Virus record (IMG/VR): IMGVR_UViG_3300032180_000385
Coordinates: 1 to 64,000 of that record
Source: a virus
Direction: 5' to 3' (one strand)
Length of the DNA stretch: 64,000 nt
Part shown: piece by piece, positions 21,616-29,546 of the stretch
How the letters are laid out: each line of letters starts with the position of its first letter
How positions within the stretch are numbered: the first letter of the stretch is position 1
The notes under the pieces: generated by a model
What the model was told of the DNA's origin: nothing
Databases searched by the model: none
What the model saw: only the letters and a program-made list of their open reading frames with translations
Made by a program: the position numbers and the translations under genes

Positions 21616-22126
21616 ATATCACGTCACTATATTTAACACTATGAAACCAGTCAAAGTTCTACGGATGCCAAGTGGTGAGATAGCGCTGATAGATCCGGAA
21701 AACTGGGCTAAGGTTCAGGAACGTGGATCTTGGCACATTAATAAAACTCCAAGTGGAAAAACATATGTGCGCAGTAGCTCCAATAAAGGACGCCCTAAAG
21801 TACTGCTGCATGTATTCCTTACTGGTTTTCAGGAGACAGATCATATAAATGGTAATGCGCTGGATAACCGAATTGACAATCTAAGATCCGCAACCCGTAA
21901 GCAAAACATGGCTAACCAAAGAATGAAACGTACAAATAGATCAGGCTATAAAGGTGTAAGCTGGAATAGTGATACGGGTAAATGGCGAGCAGATATATCA
22001 AGAGGACCCGCTCACTACCTGGGACAGTTCACTGATCCTGTAGAAGCTGCCAAGGCTTATGACATAGCAGCGCTTAACCTCTACGGAGAGTTTGCTCTAA
22101 CTAACGAAAGGATGGGCTTGCTATGA
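21602..22126 (+). CDS. HNH-AP2 endonuclease inserted at the start of a membrane-protein gene
   Basis: A 174-residue homing-type nuclease. HNH core TDHINGNALDNRIDNLRSATRKQN near residue 80 and AP2 domain YKGVSWNSDTGKW ... YDIAALNLYGEFAL. The best ribosome site (GGGAGCGG) precedes ATG 21602, giving an N-terminal MNATRYHVT that is not part of the nuclease; its own N-terminus is MKPVKVL at 21641. RYHVT reappears at the start of the broken gene at 22123, so the nuclease seems to use the start of the gene it invaded. Codons are strongly AT-rich. Confidence 0.8.
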   Translation: MNATRYHVTIFNTMKPVKVLRMPSGEIALIDPENWAKVQERGSWHINKTPSGKTYVRSSSNKGRPKVLLHVFLTGFQETDHINGNALDNRIDNLRSATRKQNMANQRMKRTNRSGYKGVSWNSDTGKWRADISRGPAHYLGQFTDPVEAAKAYDIAALNLYGEFALTNERMGLL

Positions 22127-22372
22127 GGTACCACGTTACCCCATGGGGTTTTTTACTGGCTTGTCATCCTGATAGCTATTGTCGGACCGGAGGTTTACTG
22201 GGTTTTCGTCAATGGTGCCAACACTATTTCAGATAACACCTGGGCGGTCGAGCGCCTGGACTCGCATCCGTTCGACATGTCCGACTGGACCTGGCTGCAC
22301 TGGACTATCGCGCTCCTGCTCTGGTCTCTCTTCGGATGGCTCTCGCTGCACCTCCCCTTCCATATCCTTTAG
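22123..22372 (+). pseudogene. Membrane protein, frameshifted at a T6 run
   Basis: ATG 22123 opens MRYHVTPWGF and then hits a GGGGTTTTTT run. If one T is removed the frame joins to FYWLVILIAIVGPEVYWVF, NGANTISDNTWAVERLD and a second span LHWTIALLLWSLFGWLSLHLPF, ending at 22372: a two-span actinophage membrane protein of about 82 residues. As written, the frame is broken. The HNH gene just upstream carries a duplicate of its first codons. Either a real inactivating indel, programmed slippage or a homopolymer error. Confidence 0.6.
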
Positions 22373-22442
22373 CACAAAATAATTATCCCGCGGCTGGTTT
22401 CTGTCCGGAACTGGAGCCGGGTCTTTCTTAGAAAGGCACGGC

Positions 22443-23144
22443 ATGCGGAAGATAAAGAAATTCTCACTCACGATCCTCGTCTTTTCTGGTCTGCTCACTC
22501 TACTGGCTTTTACAGGTAACCAGGCTCCTGCTGTATCAGCGCTCCCCGCCCCACCGCACGGCTACCATCTGACCTATAGCCATGACTTTGCAACCCAGGG
22601 CTGGGGCGACTGGTCAATTACCTCGCAGAACGGCGCAACAGAAGCTGTTACCAGTCAGGGACTCGGTTCAACCCTGACAGCCACGATGCAGAATGTTGGC
22701 GCAAGTTCAGCCTTTGCGTTCAAGCCAGGCTCGTTTATCCAGGGATACGTGTATCTGGACCCGATTAACGGGGTAATTGCTAACTGGCCCGCGTTCTGGT
22801 CAGTCGGCCCGAACTGGCCGTATGGCGGGGAGATCGATTTCGTGGAAGGGCTGGGCGGATCCGCCTGCTGGCACACGCATTACCCAAACGACCCTAACCC
22901 GGGTGGTTGCGCCCCGGCCGGGCAGTTCACCGGCTGGCACGTCTTCTCCGCGCTCTGGACGCACGGGAAGGTTACCTTCTGGTACGACAGCCAGCAAGTA
23001 GGGACCGAACCGCTGACGACAGATAAAAATCTTCAGCTTGAGTTCGGTTCCACGTCAAACGATTTCGGCTGCTCGATCTGTCTCGGACCTCCGAAGTACC
23101 CGTCAACGGTTTATCTTCAGTGGGTGAAGGTCTGGCATAAGTAG
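22443..23144 (+). CDS. Secreted GH16-type glycosidase
   Basis: A 233-residue secreted enzyme. The signal peptide ([21 protein letters not shown]) is followed by a beta-jelly-roll with the GH16 catalytic motif [11 protein letters not shown] near residue 129 (E-x-D-x-x-E, nucleophile and acid/base Glu). Conserved [17 protein letters not shown] and [10 protein letters not shown] complete the fold. GH16 enzymes cleave beta-1,3/1,4-glucans or related polymers. Secretion by an infected cell could clear exopolysaccharide or feed the host. It ends head-to-head with the holin-like gene, with no spacer. Confidence 0.8.
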   Translation: MRKIKKFSLTILVFSGLLTLLAFTGNQAPAVSALPAPPHGYHLTYSHDFATQGWGDWSITSQNGATEAVTSQGLGSTLTATMQNVGASSAFAFKPGSFIQGYVYLDPINGVIANWPAFWSVGPNWPYGGEIDFVEGLGGSACWHTHYPNDPNPGGCAPAGQFTGWHVFSALWTHGKVTFWYDSQQVGTEPLTTDKNLQLEFGSTSNDFGCSICLGPPKYPSTVYLQWVKVWHK

Positions 23145-23516
23145 TCAGGGGGCAGGCGTTTTCGCGGGCAGTTTCGCCAGTGGCGTGAGGTTCTGCCGGA
23201 GCAGCAAGCCGAGAACGATGCTAACGGCCGCCGTAGTCGATCCGATCGCTGATGGAGAGAAATGCAAGTGGAAGGCGCCGAGCGCGATCAGCACGGACGT
23301 GAGACCGCCCTTGATCACCGGAAGGGACACTTCGCGAACGAGCACGGCGGTGAGAATCGAGAGCACAGCAGTAGTAATAACGGTGATCGCTCCGGTCTGG
23401 TCGGCGGTGAGATGCCAGCCCCAGGACACGGCTAGCGCTACCGCAGTGTTAACGCCGAACAGGATGACGGCCGGCTCCGTCCGGATGAGGTTCAGCAGCT
23501 GCTTGAGGTAATTCAC
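23145..23516 (-). CDS. Holin-like membrane protein
   Basis: A 123-residue protein with about three to four hydrophobic helices (VILFGVNTAVALAVSWGW, GAITVITTAVLSILTAVL, GLTSVLIALGAFHLHF, AAVSIVLGLLL) and a short basic C-terminus. Size, topology and position at the end of the tail operon, next to a cysteine peptidase, fit a phage holin. No sequence family recognised with certainty. Confidence 0.55.
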   Translation of the reverse strand: MNYLKQLLNLIRTEPAVILFGVNTAVALAVSWGWHLTADQTGAITVITTAVLSILTAVLVREVSLPVIKGGLTSVLIALGAFHLHFSPSAIGSTTAAVSIVLGLLLRQNLTPLAKLPAKTPAP

Positions 23517-23518
23517 GG

Positions 23519-24412
23519 TCAGGCCTTTCGGTTACGGGTCAGCAGGGTTACCAGGGCGAGAAGGCACCCGGATGGAGAAGGCGCCGAAGACGGCGGAGTA
23601 GAAGACGAACTCGGTGCGAGCGGCGGTGACGATGCGGGGGCGGGAAAGGGATTCTGCCCGGTAATCGCATTAAATTCGGAGCCGAGCGTCACCAGATCGA
23701 CACCATCCGGATCCTTCCCGCTCGTTTTGTTTACCCAGTTAAGGCTGACCGGCGCCCAGGCTTCGCTGCTGAAGGTGGACCAGAAATTCCAGTCCATGTG
23801 CCAGAGTTTCCCCCAGGTGAGCAGCAGGAAACCAGCCGCGTCGTACCCGCAAATCAAAACGCAGTGCCCGCCGGCCAGCGAAGTGTCAGTGGTAACGATC
23901 CACGGCTGACCGTTATCGAATTGCGTGATGGCACTGTTCGGCAGGTTCAGCGCGACGGACAGGCAGCCGAACTCCCAGATCGCGGTCTTCATCTTCTCGA
24001 TGGCGGTAATGTCCACCTCGCCGTAAGCCGCGATCATCACGCCCGCCATGCCGGGGTTTTTCAGGTAGCTGAGGCCGTCCGGGATCTGCGCTCCGTTATC
24101 GGTCGGGTTGCGGCCTGGCGGCCCTGCGTTCGGGTCGAAGCCGCCAACCACCTCGTACGCTGTCAGCACCGCATCGTCGGGGACGGTAACCTCGGAGCCC
24201 TGACCGAACCAGGTCTGCTGCTGTATGATATTCGCATCACTCGCGAGTACACAGCACCCGTACGTATCATTCAGGTGCATTCCTATCACAGGGATACCTG
24301 AGCCCCAGTTAACGCTCGGCGGGGCCACGTTCTCACGTAGGGAGGCGGTCAGCCGGACTCGGGGGCGTTCCGATGGTGTCGGGACTAGTCCGCCCCGGAA
24401 TACGGTTGTCAT
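23519..24412 (-). CDS. Papain-like cysteine peptidase
   Basis: A 297-residue protein with a papain-type active site: Cys in DTYGCCVLASDAN (near residue 53), His in GGHCVLICGYD (near 190) and the later LLTWGKLWHMD. A Pro/Ser-rich tail and a final hydrophobic CLLALVTLL follow. Such C1A-like peptidases are common at the distal end of actinophage tail operons, where they may cut peptide cross-links in the wall or process tail proteins. Last-but-one gene of the tail operon. Confidence 0.7.
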   Translation of the reverse strand: MTTVFRGGLVPTPSERPRVRLTASLRENVAPPSVNWGSGIPVIGMHLNDTYGCCVLASDANIIQQQTWFGQGSEVTVPDDAVLTAYEVVGGFDPNAGPPGRNPTDNGAQIPDGLSYLKNPGMAGVMIAAYGEVDITAIEKMKTAIWEFGCLSVALNLPNSAITQFDNGQPWIVTTDTSLAGGHCVLICGYDAAGFLLLTWGKLWHMDWNFWSTFSSEAWAPVSLNWVNKTSGKDPDGVDLVTLGSEFNAITGQNPFPAPASSPPLAPSSSSTPPSSAPSPSGCLLALVTLLTRNRKA

Positions 24413-24421
24413 AGGGCCATC

Positions 24422-24580
24422 CTATCGTGCTTCCGGTTTCTTCTCTTCCGGCCGGTACTCCCAGGTTCGCCAGCCAGTCCGTCGGAAGCCCTCGCGCTTC
24501 AGCCGCCGAACCTGCCACGGCCAGGAGATCGCAATCCAGATCCGCAGGAAGAAACGGCTGCGCCGGGGAACACCCTCCAT
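24422..24580 (-). CDS. Small basic protein or displaced 3' end of the tail-fibre gene
   Basis: A 52-residue Arg/Trp-rich protein (PRRSRFFLRIWIAISWPWQVRRLKREGF) from ATG 24580. Upstream the same frame stays open through TIAISSTWGSSVASQTVSCGG, a copy of the C-terminus of the tail protein at 25440. It is therefore either a separate small gene or the original C-terminal end of the tail protein, cut off by the HNH insertion. Confidence 0.5.
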   Translation of the reverse strand: MEGVPRRSRFFLRIWIAISWPWQVRRLKREGFRRTGWRTWEYRPEEKKPEAR

Positions 24581-24587
24581 GCCTAAC

Positions 24588-24698
24588 GGACCTTTCCGGG
24601 TAATCTGGGAGCCACCGCACGATACGGTCTGGCTGGCCACGCTGCTCCCCCAAGTGCTGGAGATGGCGATAGTCTGCGGACTCGTTGTGTCGAAGTTT
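24588..24698. repeat. Direct repeat copy 1 flanking the HNH gene
   Basis: About 111 bp nearly identical to 25444-25555 (same strand). In the - strand it encodes IAISSTWGSSVASQTVSCGGSQ; the other copy encodes the same with few changes. Together they bracket the HNH gene at 24749. Confidence 0.8.
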
Positions 24699-24713
24699 AC
24701 CCCGGTAGCTTGG

Positions 24714-24742
24714 TTGTCGAACAAAGTATTACATGTTATGCT
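24714..24742 (+). promoter_or_regulatory. Leaderless promoter of the HNH gene
   Basis: TTGTCG (24714-24719), 17-nt spacer, TATGCT (24737-24742), then 6 nt to ATG 24749. A good -35/-10 pair whose predicted start coincides with the start codon; no ribosome site is present. Confidence 0.65.
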
Positions 24743-24748
24743 AAAACC

Positions 24749-25459
24749 ATGAGCGGACCAGCAGGCGTTACCTACCCGCCCGGCTATCGTTTCGGCCGGG
24801 GCACCGTCATTGAAGAAGTCAGGTTTCCCACAACAGACCCCCGGTACCGGAGCGGCGTTCGCGGCATAAGACTGAGGTGTGACTGCGGAAACGTTTACGA
24901 AGTTCGGCTCGCAGCGCTGACTAAAAAGTATAAGCCAACCCAATCGTGCGGATGCCTGATGCGGGAAGTAGCACAAACAGCCTCCATAACGCATGGTCTT
25001 ACTTATCACCCTCTTTACGAAGAATGGAGTAACATCAAACAGCGATGTTATAACCCGGATAATACCTCGTTCAGGTGGTATGGAGGGAGAATCACCCTGT
25101 GCAAGCGCTGGCACGATCCTGAGCTTTTCATAAAGGATATATTGGCCGAAATCGGTCCGAGACCTAAGGGGCGCACCCTGTCGGGAAAGATGCCAGCTTG
25201 GTGGATCGACCGTATCGATAATGATGGTGACTATAAACAAGGTAACGTCCGCTGGGTCACGCCAACTAAATCGACTCATAATCAACGTAGACACTGGGAT
25301 ACTAAACTTGATCCCGAGAAGATAATTGATATTAAGCGACGGCTCATTGCAGGTGAGAGCGGGATTTCGATAGCCAGATCTTACGGTGTATCGAAAGGGC
25401 ATATTAGCCGAATTAAAACCGGTAAAGCATGGTCTCATATCAAGGACCTTTCCGGGTGA
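24749..25459 (+). CDS. HNH-type homing endonuclease, antisense in the tail operon
   Basis: A 236-residue protein. LRCDCGNVYEVRL and SCGCLMRE are a Cys4 knuckle; LYEEWSNIKQRCYNPDNTSFRWYGGRITLCKRW and WWIDRIDNDGDYKQGNVRWVT form the HNH-like core of a known phage homing family; the C-terminal KIIDIKRRLIAGESGISIARSYGVSKGHISRI is a helix-turn-helix. Expressed from its own leaderless promoter against the direction of the tail operon. Flanked by 111-bp copies of the tail gene it interrupts. Confidence 0.8.
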   Translation: MSGPAGVTYPPGYRFGRGTVIEEVRFPTTDPRYRSGVRGIRLRCDCGNVYEVRLAALTKKYKPTQSCGCLMREVAQTASITHGLTYHPLYEEWSNIKQRCYNPDNTSFRWYGGRITLCKRWHDPELFIKDILAEIGPRPKGRTLSGKMPAWWIDRIDNDGDYKQGNVRWVTPTKSTHNQRRHWDTKLDPEKIIDIKRRLIAGESGISIARSYGVSKGHISRIKTGKAWSHIKDLSG

Positions 25460-27695
25460 GCTGACTGCCACCGCACGATACGGTCTGGCTGGCAACGCTG
25501 CTCCCCCAGACGCTAGAAATGGCGATAGTCTGCGCGCTAGTCGTATCGAATGCTACGGACGTACTTTGTGAGCTTAGGTATGCGTTGTTATTATTTGATC
25601 CCGATGAGCGATTGGCGTTGATTCCGATCCCGCCATCGATAAAAAGGCTTACCTTACCCGAAGATCCGGCAGTAGTTATCATTGCTTTCAACGTGATATG
25701 CCCGGAAAATGCCTGACCAGCACTGAAGAATCCTCCGCCGATTGTGTCGCCTCCGCTAGTCGTCTCAACGGTGCCCGACAGGTTCGGCTTAAACCCGAGC
25801 GTAGCTGTTTCGAAGGTACCATTAAACTCCGCTTCCACCTCATAAATGGTACCGACTACCGCGTCATTCGCCGGAATGGCCCAGGCGACTGTCATCAACT
25901 GCGTGCCATTATTGGCGTTAGTCTTGGCAGTCGTGTCCGTCTGCACGATCGGGAAGGTTCCGGAAAATGCAGCGTTAGTCAGTCCAGACGGCCTGCCAGA
26001 GAGCGTTACCGTTCCTCCGATAGCCTGAATCTCAACACCTTCCGTACCTGCCTGGATCAGGAAACCGGTCGTCGGGTTCCACCATTGAAGTGCCCCTATG
26101 GCAGACCACGGGCTGACGCTCCCGGTCATCGCACTGGCCTTGTACCAGTTGATCGCACCGCCTTGCTGGAGCTGCATCGCAATGTAACCAGATCCAGTAA
26201 TCGTGTCAGGCCCGTAGGTTACCAGCCCGGGGAGCAGCCAGTTACCGTACTGATCCTGAGCTTCCGACGGCGCGACGTTGCTTGCCAGCAGGGTATTCGC
26301 ACCTCCGACGGACAAGTACTGGCCGCTCACGGTACCGTCCGCCCCGTTACCGCCCTTTGGCGGGGCCGCAGCGGTGTGCCCGTACACGGTAAGAACCGGC
26401 GCCTGGGTACCGCCGCCGGCTCCGGCGAAAGAACAGCGATAGCTCGTATCCAGAGCAGGAGCGAGGCCGAAGGTTAGCGCGGTGGCGGTCCCGGCCTTCA
26501 AGGCGGTAAGAAAGCCGGTGGCCGCGGTGAGATCGATCACCGTGGTAACGCCCGCAAAGGCAGTGAAACTCTGGATTTGCGTGATGGCCGGAGACAGGCC
26601 GGTCCAGGATGGTCCGATGCCCGGCCCAAAGGTCGCGTACCCAAGCTTGACGGTCGCCCAGGCGCTGTACGTGGTCAGGCAGGTCAAGGTTAGCGTTACC
26701 CGGTCGATGGTCACGGTTGCCAGGTCGCTGGCTATCGACGACGGCAGGATCATGCCAGATTTCTGGGTGCCGTACAAGTTCCCCGGGCTGCCGGAAACGC
26801 CACCCTGATGCAGGGTGCCATCCGAGGGCGTAGAATTAGCCAGCTGATTGGCGCCACCTCCGATCGCGTCACTGCCATTCCAGGTTCCAGACAACGTTGG
26901 GTTGTAGACATGCGTGACCTGACCCGCTGCCGAGGCCGCCCCCGCACCGCCGCCGCCCGCACCAGGCGACGCACCGTTGCTGCCGCTAACGCCCGCATTA
27001 CCGCCGGCACCGCCCGCGCCGCCGCCAATCGAGCCTGCTAGGCCACCCAGGGCTCCACCGCTCCCGCCAGACGTAGCACCATCGCCGCCATCGTCGGCGT
27101 TTCCCGCGCTCCCGCCGCCACCGCAGCCGCCCGTTGACTGAGTGCCGTCACCGCCGCCGATGCCGCCGTCCTGCCCGTTACTGCTGAGACCGGATGGAGC
27201 GCTGCCGCCCGTTCCGCCAGATCCCCCGATGAGGTTACTTCCGGCGTTACCTCCATTAGCTGATATTCCCCCGAGGGCGCTGCCGAGATCAAAGGAGGAA
27301 GCCGTGCCAGGCTGACCAGGATTTCCGGTTGTACCGCCGCTGCCGCCCGCGCCAACGGTATATGAATATATTTGACCTGGGGTTACTGGATAAGCTGGGC
27401 AGGAAAAGTACTCGCCTCCGCCGCCGCCTTCCCCGCCTTTCGCCGATGTTCCGCCGCCACCGCCCGCTCCCGCACCCCAGCACTGCATCAGAAGCGACGT
27501 TACACCGGCCGGGCAGGTCCAGGTATACGTTCCCGCAGCGGTGGCTGGCATTCCGGCGGGACTGTTAGCCGTAATTTCCCAGACAATGCTTCCGTTCGGC
27601 GGCGGCTGCGCGACAAGCGCGTTGAACCGCTGTTCCAGTCCCTGCAGCTTCGCGAGGCCCTTGGGCAGAAGCTGTGCTCTCGAAGGGGTGGGCAT
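25440..27695 (-). CDS. Gly-rich minor tail / fibre protein
   Basis: A 751-residue tail protein, ATG 27695 after AGAGGACGG. After a short coiled start, residues 40-280 are a Gly-rich domain opening with YTWTCPAGVTSLLMQCWGAG and continuing in Gly-Gly-Ser/Ala repeats, as in adhesin-type fibre tips. Beta-rich domains follow, the last (AFSGTFPIVQTDTTAKTNANNG ... IAISSVWGSSVASQTVSCGG) carbohydrate-binding-like. It ends at LTRKGP where an HNH insertion begins; the likely original end lies at 24422-24587. Probable receptor-binding protein. Confidence 0.7.
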   Translation of the reverse strand: MPTPSRAQLLPKGLAKLQGLEQRFNALVAQPPPNGSIVWEITANSPAGMPATAAGTYTWTCPAGVTSLLMQCWGAGAGGGGGTSAKGGEGGGGGEYFSCPAYPVTPGQIYSYTVGAGGSGGTTGNPGQPGTASSFDLGSALGGISANGGNAGSNLIGGSGGTGGSAPSGLSSNGQDGGIGGGDGTQSTGGCGGGGSAGNADDGGDGATSGGSGGALGGLAGSIGGGAGGAGGNAGVSGSNGASPGAGGGGAGAASAAGQVTHVYNPTLSGTWNGSDAIGGGANQLANSTPSDGTLHQGGVSGSPGNLYGTQKSGMILPSSIASDLATVTIDRVTLTLTCLTTYSAWATVKLGYATFGPGIGPSWTGLSPAITQIQSFTAFAGVTTVIDLTAATGFLTALKAGTATALTFGLAPALDTSYRCSFAGAGGGTQAPVLTVYGHTAAAPPKGGNGADGTVSGQYLSVGGANTLLASNVAPSEAQDQYGNWLLPGLVTYGPDTITGSGYIAMQLQQGGAINWYKASAMTGSVSPWSAIGALQWWNPTTGFLIQAGTEGVEIQAIGGTVTLSGRPSGLTNAAFSGTFPIVQTDTTAKTNANNGTQLMTVAWAIPANDAVVGTIYEVEAEFNGTFETATLGFKPNLSGTVETTSGGDTIGGGFFSAGQAFSGHITLKAMITTAGSSGKVSLFIDGGIGINANRSSGSNNNNAYLSSQSTSVAFDTTSAQTIAISSVWGSSVASQTVSCGGSQLTRKGP
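25444..25555. repeat. Direct repeat copy 2 flanking the HNH gene
   Basis: Partner of 24588-24698. Forms the present 3' end of the tail gene at 25440. The two copies differ at scattered positions, mostly third codon positions, as expected of homologues from two phages. Confidence 0.8.
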
Positions 27696-27717
27696 CGTTT
27701 GTCGGTCCGTCCTCTGA

Positions 27718-29205
27718 TTAGAATTTTTCAGGATACATACTGGAAACCAGTGAAGCCATGTCCATCCGAACTCCAGCGAACGGCGTAATTGTTGCCGTAT
27801 CCGTATCATTATCGAATTCATAAGAGCCAACGAGGAAAGTGATGGGGCCGGGGGTTACCTCGCCGCCAAGGCTCGCGTCGGTGCAGATCAGCTGGGCTAC
27901 TTCCCCCGCGTGCTCGCAGCCGAGATCAACCGGAACGCCACCCGGATTCAGGTACTGTCCCGGCCCGACGGTGAACGGCCCCGCCCAGTTGGCCCTTATA
28001 TAACGAGACAGTATATTATTCCCGATCGCCTGCGCCTGCGTGGCTGTAAGCGTGCCAGCCGAGGTAATGTCCTGGTAATATTCCAGCACCCCGTGTTTCT
28101 GCGCTGATGCTGTATTCTGCACGGTAGTCGTCGTAAATGTCGCGAGAACTTCTGCTACGAGCACCGCTCCGCTAGGCCCGGTTACTGCGGGGATATCCGG
28201 GGTCTCCTGATAACGCAGCACCAGGGTATTAATGTCCAGCGCGATGGTGCGCGCGACGGGCGTGGTGGCAACCAGCATGCGGGTGGGCTTCCCGTTCGGA
28301 TTGCCTGCCGCGTCGGTGGGATACGGGAAGACCCGCAACTGCCACGGACCGCTCGGCAATGTTGACCCCTGGCCTTCTTGCACATCCCAGAGCAAACTAC
28401 CGCCCGTGCAAATCAAAGTGAGATAATCCGTAATGGTCTGGCTACCGGAATCCTGCTCTTGAAGAAGATAAACACCAGCCGGAGTGCCAATGCCGTGATT
28501 TACCCAGCGGAGTCCTCGGGTGATCGCTTCGTTGACATGGTCGTCGGGGTTACCCCACGTGGTGTACATGCTGGCGAAGTTCGTGCCAAGGGTGCCAGCT
28601 CCGTGTGCTGTGCAAGTCCAGCCGGCCGACGTGGGCTGCGGCTCGTCGAGGATGCCCTCCCATACGCATCCGGCACCGCGGAAGATCTGTATCACCCGTC
28701 CGGGATCAAGGGCATCGGTACGGGTTTCCGGTGGGATCTGCAATGTCCAGCTGGCCGCGTCCGGGCCACCAGGGCAGGTGAAAGAGTACTTGAGGCCACC
28801 GACGTGACCGATCGCGCCCAGCCAGCGGGGGTTTTTTGGCCGGGGCAGGATGTTTATCTCATCGGTCGCCACGGGCGTGACCGCAGGCAGCGGCGTGAAC
28901 GATATTGTGTAGTTCGCTCCCGCACCTGGTGTTACCGTGCTGACCCGGAACACTGTCGGCTCTTTCAGCGATCCGCCTCCCGTTTGAAGCTGAAAAGCAT
29001 CACCGGGCTGCGGAACATACCCGAAAAGCGTTCCCGTTACAAACGGCTGAACAACCACATAGGGAAGATAAAGACCTCCTGACTGTGAAGTCCCGGCCGA
29101 CGTGATGGCGATAACGGTGCTCAGGCTCGGGCTTGTCGGCGAATAAGCCGGCCAAGCGGGTGCAAGGGAACATATCTGCGAACGACTTCGTGACTCCAAT
29201 GGCAT
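27718..29205 (-). CDS. Minor tail protein (baseplate/hub-like)
   Basis: A 495-residue protein in the distal part of the tail operon. Beta-rich, with SFTCPGGPDAASWTLQIPPETRTDALDPGRVIQIFRG and VWEGILDEPQP, a pattern of siphovirus hub proteins where a barrel is followed by a 'strand-strand-W-x-G-x-L' motif. It overlaps the upstream gene by one base. Specific role inferred from position. Confidence 0.6.
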   Translation of the reverse strand: MPLESRSRSQICSLAPAWPAYSPTSPSLSTVIAITSAGTSQSGGLYLPYVVVQPFVTGTLFGYVPQPGDAFQLQTGGGSLKEPTVFRVSTVTPGAGANYTISFTPLPAVTPVATDEINILPRPKNPRWLGAIGHVGGLKYSFTCPGGPDAASWTLQIPPETRTDALDPGRVIQIFRGAGCVWEGILDEPQPTSAGWTCTAHGAGTLGTNFASMYTTWGNPDDHVNEAITRGLRWVNHGIGTPAGVYLLQEQDSGSQTITDYLTLICTGGSLLWDVQEGQGSTLPSGPWQLRVFPYPTDAAGNPNGKPTRMLVATTPVARTIALDINTLVLRYQETPDIPAVTGPSGAVLVAEVLATFTTTTVQNTASAQKHGVLEYYQDITSAGTLTATQAQAIGNNILSRYIRANWAGPFTVGPGQYLNPGGVPVDLGCEHAGEVAQLICTDASLGGEVTPGPITFLVGSYEFDNDTDTATITPFAGVRMDMASLVSSMYPEKF

Positions 29206-29546
29206 TAGCTAATCACCCATCTTCCGTTTATTAGCTGACCATGATCACCGCAATGACAGAGCAGCGATGGTGAAAGTGTCAGTGGTTCCCAGGACAGTAC
29301 CTGCCAGAACGGGCCTCCTAGAAGCTGTCGTTGCACCGGGCCGTCAAAGGTAATCGATCCTTCGCAGAATCCGTTCTTCTGGCAGAACTCGTTACCGTCA
29401 TCCGGACGCAAATCATGTCCGACTATTGCCCCCCATTTTTCTACATCCGGAAATTTCGCGTACTGCGGGTTCAGCTTCCGGTCCGGTCCCCATGAGGTAA
29501 AATGGAGCCAGTGGGCGCTGCCGAGATCAAGCCGTGGGCTAGTCAT
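29205..29546 (-). CDS. DUF6527-like small protein
   Basis: A 113-residue protein from ATG 29546, in an ATGA overlap with the tail gene upstream. NEFCQKNGFCEGSITFDGP and LTLSPSLLCHCGDHGQLINGRWV carry paired Cys and His; the second motif is typical of a small phage family placed between tail genes (name from memory). Metal binding is likely; role unknown. Confidence 0.6.
   Translation of the reverse strand: MTSPRLDLGSAHWLHFTSWGPDRKLNPQYAKFPDVEKWGAIVGHDLRPDDGNEFCQKNGFCEGSITFDGPVQRQLLGGPFWQVLSWEPLTLSPSLLCHCGDHGQLINGRWVIS

Noticed and set aside
22443-23144. A bacterial host gene marking a prophage boundary
   Set aside because: The GH16 gene is unusual, but no attachment repeats, integrase or tRNA are seen and phage genes continue on both sides.
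24422-25495. A 357-residue - strand frame across the HNH gene
   Set aside because: The middle is antisense to the HNH gene; only the 3' part (24422-24730) matches the fibre C-terminus.
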